Source: Stieleria mannarensis
GTDB taxonomy: Bacteria; Planctomycetota; Planctomycetia; Pirellulales; Pirellulaceae
DNA: 64,000 bases
Assembly (NCBI RefSeq): GCF_014154935.1
Contig: NZ_JACEHH010000021.1
Coordinates: 99,994-163,993, forward strand
Direction of reading: 5' to 3'
The notes under the pieces are model-generated. The model worked only from the letters and a program-made list of their open reading frames with translations. It did not search any database and was not told where the DNA came from. Positions 55,974 to 64,000 of this stretch are shown here, in pieces (position 1 is the first letter of the stretch; each line of letters starts with the position of its first letter). Made by a program: the position numbers and the translations under genes.

Positions 55974-56954
55974 CTAGGGTGTCTTCAGTTGCGACATCAC
56001 CTGGCTGACGATCTTTTGGATCACTTGATTGGACACGCCGGGTGTCGGTGCGTCGACGAACTCCTTCAGCAAATCATCGATCTGTCGCTGGGCTGCGGCA
56101 ATCGCGTCGCGCTGTCGCTCGGAAATCGGGACGCGTCCCGGGCCGAGGTCCCAGCCTCGTGATCGCGCACCGGCACGAAAGCCTTCGGGGAATTCGCCGA
56201 TCGAGAGCATGGCGTCAAACAGCGGCAGCAACTGGTACTGCAATTTCATCGCTTGTTCGATGTCCCCGGCGACGACGCTGCGGTGGATCGCACGGGTCAG
56301 TTCGGGGACGACGCCGCTGGTCGCGTTGGTTCCGCCGTTGGCGCCGGCGACCAGCATCGGCACCAACGCCGCATCCCAGCCGGTGAGAAAACAAAAGTCG
56401 TCGCGGAGGGGACGGATCTGCGAAATCATCCGCATCATGTTCGGCAGGTCGCCCGAGCTGTCTTTGATGCCGACCACACGTGGGCATTCCGACGCCAGCC
56501 GCACAACGGTTTCGACGGAAATCGGCGAGGCGAACAGGGGGATGTTGTACAGCGTGACGTCGACCGAGACGGCGTCGGCGATTTCACGGAAATACGCGTA
56601 CACGCCTTGGTCGGACAGCCGGTAATAAAACGGAGCAACGATCGCGACCGCTCGCACCCCCATCGCGCCGTACGCGTCACACGCCGCAATCGTCTCCTTG
56701 GCATTGGCTTCGGCCGCGCCGGCCAACACAGGCACCCGGCCGGCGGTCTGGTCCACCACGACCTCGACGATCCGGCGGCGTTCTTCGGCGGTAAACCGGA
56801 TGAATTCCCCCGTGCTGCCGTTGGGGTACAAGCCGTCGACGCCTTTTTCGATCAACCAATCCACGTACCGACGCAGCGTGTCTTCGTCCACACGACCGTC
56901 ACGATCGACAGGCGTGATGTTGGGGGTCAGGATTCCGGAGATCGGTTTGGACAT
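55974..56954 (-). CDS. Dihydrodipicolinate synthase-family (DapA-like) aldolase
   Basis: 326 residues from the ATG at 56954 (the preceding TTG codon is not used). A TIM-barrel of the DapA/NAL family: GLYPNGSTGEFIRFTAEER, the catalytic Tyr in VTLYNIPLF, and Schiff-base Lys in VVGIKDSSGDL. The family includes DapA, N-acetylneuraminate lyase and KDG aldolases; the true substrate is not clear. The C-terminal part (RAGARSRGWDLGPGRVPISE) and a 30-residue tail are less typical. It precedes DUF1501 and PSD1 genes on the same strand but the 57-kb gap of about 120 nt makes an operon uncertain. Confidence 0.88.
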   Translation of the reverse strand: MSKPISGILTPNITPVDRDGRVDEDTLRRYVDWLIEKGVDGLYPNGSTGEFIRFTAEERRRIVEVVVDQTAGRVPVLAGAAEANAKETIAACDAYGAMGVRAVAIVAPFYYRLSDQGVYAYFREIADAVSVDVTLYNIPLFASPISVETVVRLASECPRVVGIKDSSGDLPNMMRMISQIRPLRDDFCFLTGWDAALVPMLVAGANGGTNATSGVVPELTRAIHRSVVAGDIEQAMKLQYQLLPLFDAMLSIGEFPEGFRAGARSRGWDLGPGRVPISERQRDAIAAAQRQIDDLLKEFVDAPTPGVSNQVIQKIVSQVMSQLKTP

Positions 56955-57073
56955 CAAAAAAGTCGAATTCGAGGGGCAAAGCTGACGGATCGAGATGGTT
57001 TCGGAAAGAATAGTTCAACGCTAGCCGAGGGTGAACGCATCTCAGGACGGCAAATTGATTGTTTTTGTCGCCC

Positions 57074-58480
57074 TCACGCCAAAATCTCTCGCACCACACG
57101 CGCCGGTTCGACACCGGTCAGCCGTTGATCGAGCCCTTGGAATTTCACGCTCAATCGGGTGTGGTCGAACCCCAACTGGTTCAAGATCGTCGCGTGCAAA
57201 TCGCGGACATGCACGCGATCACGGGTGACGTTGAAGCCAAAATCGTCGCTCTCCCCGAGTGTCGCCCCGGGCCGCATCCCGCCGCCGGCCATCCACATCG
57301 TGAACGCGTTGGGATGGTGGTCGCGGCCGTCGTTGCCCCCGCCTTGGACCATCGGCGTGCGCCCGAATTCGCCGCCCCAAATCACCAGCGTCTCGTCCAA
57401 CATCCCACGCCGCTTCAAATCTTGGACCAGCGCCGCACAGGCCTGGTCGGTGTCTCGGCAATTGGTCTTCAACCCGCCGACCAGGTTGCCGTGTTGGTCC
57501 CACGCTTCATGAAACAATTGCACGAATCGGACGCCCCGCTCGACCAACCGCCGCGCCAACAAACAGTTCTTGGCGAACGAAGGTTTGTCGGGGTCGGCAC
57601 CGTACAGGTCCAGCGTTTTCTGCGTCTCGGATCGAATGTCCATCAACTCCGGCGCCGACGCCTGCATCCGGTACGCCATTTCAAACGAATTGATCCGCGT
57701 CGCGATTTCGGGATCTCCCGTGACCGACAAATGTTGCTCGTTGAGCTGCGTGATCGCGTCGAGTGCGTCACGCTGGGCCCGCGAGTCCACGCCCGGCGGG
57801 TTGGACAGGTACAACACCGGATCGCCGACGCTGCGGAGCTGGACACCGGAGTACACCGTCGGCAAAAATCCGCTGCCCCAGTTGCTGTTGCCGCCGCTGG
57901 GGCCTTTGCTGCCGCTGCTAAACACAACGAACCCCGGCAAGTCTTTCGACTCGCTGCCCAAACCGTACAGCGTCCATGATCCCAGGCTGGGTTTGCCGAA
58001 CAGTTGCGATCCGGTGTTCATCATGATTTGCGCCGGCGCGTGATTGAACGCGTCGGTCGTCATCGATTTGACGATCGTCAAGTCATCGGCGATTTTGGCC
58101 GTGTGCGGCAGGATCTCGCTAATTTCCGCACCGCACTGGCCGTGACGGGCGAATTTGAATTTCGGCCCCAGCAGTTTTGAATTCGGATCGATGAATGCCG
58201 CACGATAACCCTCCAGCAATTCCGCCGGCGGCAACGTGCCATCGAACTTGGCCAATTGGGGCTTGTAATCGAACAGTTCCAAATGGCTGGGCGCGCCGGC
58301 CATGAACAGAAAGATCACGTTCTTGACTTTGGCCGGAAAGTGCGGGGCGCGCACTGCCAGCGGATCCGCGGTCGATTTTGCCATCGACGGGTCGGCCATC
58401 ATCTGGGTCGCGGCGATCGCTCCCAGGCCGACGCCGCAATCGCGCAAGAACCAGCGGCGTGATCGATTCAGAGGGGTCAT
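57074..58480 (-). CDS. DUF1501 domain-containing protein (Tat-exported)
   Basis: 468 residues. MTPLNRSRRWFLRDCGVGLG is a twin-arginine signal. The body matches DUF1501: VKNVIFLFMAGAPSHLELFD, HGQCGAEISEILPHTAKIAD, NHAPAQIMMNTGS, GVDSRAQRDALDA and HDH-like metal ligands (GRDHHPNAFTMWMAGGGMRPG). DUF1501 belongs to the alkaline-phosphatase/sulfatase-like superfamily and is very abundant in planctomycetes, nearly always next to PSD1 cytochrome genes as here (3-nt gap). Role unknown, thought to act in polysaccharide breakdown. Confidence 0.93.
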   Translation of the reverse strand: MTPLNRSRRWFLRDCGVGLGAIAATQMMADPSMAKSTADPLAVRAPHFPAKVKNVIFLFMAGAPSHLELFDYKPQLAKFDGTLPPAELLEGYRAAFIDPNSKLLGPKFKFARHGQCGAEISEILPHTAKIADDLTIVKSMTTDAFNHAPAQIMMNTGSQLFGKPSLGSWTLYGLGSESKDLPGFVVFSSGSKGPSGGNSNWGSGFLPTVYSGVQLRSVGDPVLYLSNPPGVDSRAQRDALDAITQLNEQHLSVTGDPEIATRINSFEMAYRMQASAPELMDIRSETQKTLDLYGADPDKPSFAKNCLLARRLVERGVRFVQLFHEAWDQHGNLVGGLKTNCRDTDQACAALVQDLKRRGMLDETLVIWGGEFGRTPMVQGGGNDGRDHHPNAFTMWMAGGGMRPGATLGESDDFGFNVTRDRVHVRDLHATILNQLGFDHTRLSVKFQGLDQRLTGVEPARVVREILA

Positions 58481-58483
58481 GAT

Positions 58484-61585
<3,102 letters not shown>

Positions 61586-61819
61586 GGGCGGGGGCGTGGG
61601 GAGGAGGGAGGAAGGGAATGCATTGTAACAGGCCAGGCACGTGCGGCGAGGTGCAAACCATCTCATGCCAGCCCGTCGCGTCAGCAAGGGGCACGGCGTC
61701 GGTAACGGGGGAGGCCGGCCGCTCACGCGTCCCGCTGGCAAACCGGTGACGGATTGAGCAGATTTGCCCGGTCGGGGATACTCCGCGTTCACGCGAATCC
61801 CCCTTCACGGAACCGCCCC

Positions 61820-62803
61820 ATGCGAATCGTTCTCTGTTACCCCGTCGGCCAGAAACACATCGACCAGATTCAAGCCGCCGCGCCGGACTATGAAGTGGTC
61901 AATGCCGGCCAGGAACGCATCGACGAATTGCTGCCGACGGCGGAGATCTTCATCGGGCACGCCAAAGTTCCCGTCAACTGGGACCGCGTGCTCGATGCCG
62001 GAAAGTTGCGTTGGATTCAATCCTCCGCGGCCGGGCTGGACCACTGTCTGGTGCCTGGGGTGATCGAAAACGACGCCATCGTTGTCAGCAGCGCGTCGGG
62101 GTTGTTTGCCCCCCAGGTCGCCGAGCAAACGTTTTCGCTGCTGTTCGGCGTGATCCGCCGCGCCCCGTTGTTCTTTCGCGCCGAAGCACGCCGAGAATTC
62201 ATCCGCTTGCCCACCGATGACCTGCGTGGCAAAACGGTCGGGATCGTCGGCCTGGGCGGCAACGGTCGCTTTTTGGCCCGCGTGCTGGCGCCTTGGGACG
62301 TGCGTCTGATTGCCACCGATTACTACCCGGTGGATTGCCCACCGGAGGTCTCTCAGTTGTGGCCGGCCGACCAACTCGATCGGCTGTTGGCCGAAAGCGA
62401 CGTGGTGGTCCTGACGCTGCCACTGAACTCGGGCACCAAGGGCGTGTTCGATGCCGAGCGGTTTGCGAAAATGAAACGTGGTTCGTACTTGATCAACGTT
62501 GCCCGCGGCTCGGTGGTTCAGGAACAGGCCTTGTGCGACGCGTTGGCCAGCGGTCATTTGGCCGGCGCAGGATTGGACGTGACGGAGGTGGAACCGTTGC
62601 CGCCCGAGAGCAAGCTGTGGGACGACCCCAAGGTCATGATCTCGCCACATGTCGGAGCCCAGTCGCATCGCCGCGTCGACGACTCGACGGCTTTGGCGGC
62701 CATCAATCTGAAACGCTACCAGGCGGGAGAACCGGTTTACAACCGCGTCGACAAACGGCTCGGGTTTCCCCATCCCTCGGCGGTCTACCGTGGGCAATCA
62801 TGA
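61820..62803 (+). CDS. D-2-hydroxyacid dehydrogenase
   Basis: 327 residues from the ATG at 61820 (the upstream ATG lacks supporting motifs). NAD(P)-binding GLGGNG is in TVGIVGLGGNGRFLARVL. Catalytic Arg is in INVARGSVVQEQAL, Glu in LDVTEVEPLPPESKLW and His in ISPHVGAQSHRR. The family reduces or oxidises D-2-hydroxyacids (glyoxylate/hydroxypyruvate reductase-like). Its TGA overlaps the ATG of a 66-codon ORF (62800). Confidence 0.92.
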   Translation: MRIVLCYPVGQKHIDQIQAAAPDYEVVNAGQERIDELLPTAEIFIGHAKVPVNWDRVLDAGKLRWIQSSAAGLDHCLVPGVIENDAIVVSSASGLFAPQVAEQTFSLLFGVIRRAPLFFRAEARREFIRLPTDDLRGKTVGIVGLGGNGRFLARVLAPWDVRLIATDYYPVDCPPEVSQLWPADQLDRLLAESDVVVLTLPLNSGTKGVFDAERFAKMKRGSYLINVARGSVVQEQALCDALASGHLAGAGLDVTEVEPLPPESKLWDDPKVMISPHVGAQSHRRVDDSTALAAINLKRYQAGEPVYNRVDKRLGFPHPSAVYRGQS

Positions 62804-63000
62804 GCAGCAGCAATCGAACCGCCGTCCCCTGCGACGCGGCCATCTATCGCGACGATCACCCGGTCGGACCGATGCGGTTGCCGATCAAGGAACCGGCTTC
62901 CTTTGTCGAAGAATTCAATCGGTTGTATCGCCGGGCGGGCATCGTCATCGAGCGGTTTGAGCGTTCAGCTGCCAGTTGTAATCCAGATAAGAAAGGCTGA
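62800..63000 (+). CDS. Small uncharacterised ORF coupled to the dehydrogenase gene
   Basis: 66 residues. Its ATG lies in the dehydrogenase stop (ATGA), a strong sign of translational coupling. MSSSNRTAVPCDAAIYRDDH starts it; the middle (EPASFVEEFNRLYRRAGIVI) could be an amphipathic helix. I recognise no family. Its last 56 nt overlap the 3' end of the convergent DUF547 gene. Confidence 0.45.
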   Translation: MSSSNRTAVPCDAAIYRDDHPVGPMRLPIKEPASFVEEFNRLYRRAGIVIERFERSAASCNPDKKG

Positions 63001-63793
63001 CCGCGTTGTCCATCGCCGCACGCCGCGCGGTCTCATCGGGCAACCACACGGCGACGCGTTTGAGAACCTGCGATGGGTCGTCACCGAAATCTTCGGCGAA
63101 CCATTTCAAGATCGCCGACAGATAAAAACGTTTTCCGGCGACGTCGTGGCGAAAGTTCTGACGCCGAGAGAAAAAGTCTTTCGCATTCGCCGTCAATTGC
63201 TCGTCCACCCGCTCCGGCACATAGGCCTCGTTTAATAGTCGCGGGCAACCGATCGACGCACAAACGATCGCGAAATGGATCCGCGGTTCCCCCATTTTTC
63301 GCAACACCTGGTGCTCGATTTCGTCCAGCGAGAACGGTTTGTGTCCGACGTGCAGTTTCAAGTCGTGCCAGATGTGGTATCCCCACAACCGCGGGGTGTG
63401 ATTGCGAATACTGGTGGTCGGGTATTCGCGCAAGATGCCTTTGATGGTCAGCGCGTTGTAGGCATTGATCCAGAACGCCAGCCGGTGTGATTGTGTGGTT
63501 TCGTTGTCGGCCGCGATGGATGCGGTCGAAAGTGTTTGCAGGTAATCGTCAAGCAACGCCTGATCTTCACCGCTCCCATGCCAGCCTTTGTAGTCCACCC
63601 TGCCATCGGAATCGACGTAGTTGCCTAGCAAGTTGTTCCAAGCCGAATGATCGATCGTGTGCATCGGCACCAGGCGGGCTTTGGCCTGGCCGACGTAGAC
63701 CGGTGTTCCCGCGCTGGCGGTCTGGATGGAGACGATGCCCGGAATCGATCCAGCGGCGAGCATCAACGCAACGGTGACGACAAAACGATTCAT
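62945..63793 (-). CDS. Exported DUF547-domain protein
   Basis: 282 residues from the ATG at 63793 (a TTG at 63799 is possible). The signal peptide is MNRFVVTVALMLAAGSIPGI. DUF547 motifs: VDYKGWHGSGEDQALLDDYL, RLAFWINAYNALTIKGIL, SLDEIEHQVLRKMGEPRIHF, IVCASIGCPRLLNEAYVPE and the final LSYLDYNWQLN. Conserved His, Cys and Glu suggest a cysteine-type hydrolase (papain-like) but the activity is not established. No operon partner; it converges on the dehydrogenase/small-ORF pair. Confidence 0.9.
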   Translation of the reverse strand: MNRFVVTVALMLAAGSIPGIVSIQTASAGTPVYVGQAKARLVPMHTIDHSAWNNLLGNYVDSDGRVDYKGWHGSGEDQALLDDYLQTLSTASIAADNETTQSHRLAFWINAYNALTIKGILREYPTTSIRNHTPRLWGYHIWHDLKLHVGHKPFSLDEIEHQVLRKMGEPRIHFAIVCASIGCPRLLNEAYVPERVDEQLTANAKDFFSRRQNFRHDVAGKRFYLSAILKWFAEDFGDDPSQVLKRVAVWLPDETARRAAMDNAVSLSYLDYNWQLNAQTAR

Positions 63794-64000
63794 CGGCAAA
63801 GGATTCTGTTTCGGGACCGTTTGATTGTAAAGGGATGCTCGATCGATCAGCTACAGTGGCCAATGACCGCCCGCCGACAGGTTCCGCCAGCAGTGGAATA
63901 AGGGCATCACATTGGCGGACGAGAAATTCCGACACACATTCCTCATGTCTCCAGGCTCCGATTAGGTCTACGCTGATCGAGGAGGATCCGCCTCTGTGAA
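63794..64000. other. Right-edge intergenic region
   Basis: About 207 nt; no gene that I can support. GAGGAGGATCCGCCTC near the edge is nearly palindromic; it could be a repeat or a ribosome site for a gene beyond the window. Confidence 0.35.

Overview
The window looks like a chromosomal stretch of a marine planctomycete, probably a Pirellulaceae relative of Rhodopirellula. This is inferred from family content: two secreted sulfatases, a DUF1501 + PSD1-type cytochrome gene pair, an ECF sigma factor overlapping a Ser/Thr kinase, a giant surface protein with the planctomycete N-terminal LExRxLLFSA-type motif, high G+C by eye, and many small palindromic intergenic repeats. No phage, plasmid, transposase or CRISPR array was seen.

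Region 1 (1-26 kb) looks like a cell-surface/export and signalling locus. A TolC-type outer-membrane protein (cut by the left edge) is divergent from a 2740-residue surface protein with two DUF4347 domains, a beta-helix and five cadherin-like repeats. That gene overlaps by 4 nt a hybrid histidine kinase with two HPt domains. After a CBS-domain gene, a DUF4404 gene, a sulfatase, a nucleotidyltransferase and a TPR-thioredoxin protein come three adaptor-type genes in a row (HlyD; GAF-like+HlyD; PqqD-like+M50 protease+HlyD) and a REC-HD-GYP regulator. TolC and several adaptors are present, but no ABC or RND pump is.

Region 2 (26-31.8 kb) has feoAB with an upstream Fur-box-like palindrome, a dicarboxylate symporter and a Tat-exported protein of unknown function. 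Region 3 (31.9-36.4 kb) is a MacB/FtsX-type ABC locus: an intact ATPase, a frameshifted and truncated second ATPase, and a divergent large permease. Region 4 (36.7-42.7 kb) has a second sulfatase, a Met/Gly-rich exported protein, and an ECF sigma - Ser/Thr kinase pair.

Region 5 (42.9-53 kb) is core machinery. dnaK has a consensus-matching sigma-54-type promoter upstream and is followed by clpB. A 143-bp tandem array separates clpB from the oppositely oriented translation cluster: tRNA-Thr(TGT), tRNA-Tyr, tRNA-Gly, tRNA-Thr(GGT), tuf, tRNA-Trp, secE, nusG, rplK. The usual rplA-rplJ-rplL continuation is absent. Region 6 (53-64 kb) holds an MBL hydrolase, a SpoU methyltransferase coupled to a secreted beta-propeller protein, a DapA-family enzyme, the DUF1501/PSD1 pair, a D-2-hydroxyacid dehydrogenase with a small coupled ORF, and a DUF547 protein.

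Family calls come from reading motifs in the translations; no database search was run.
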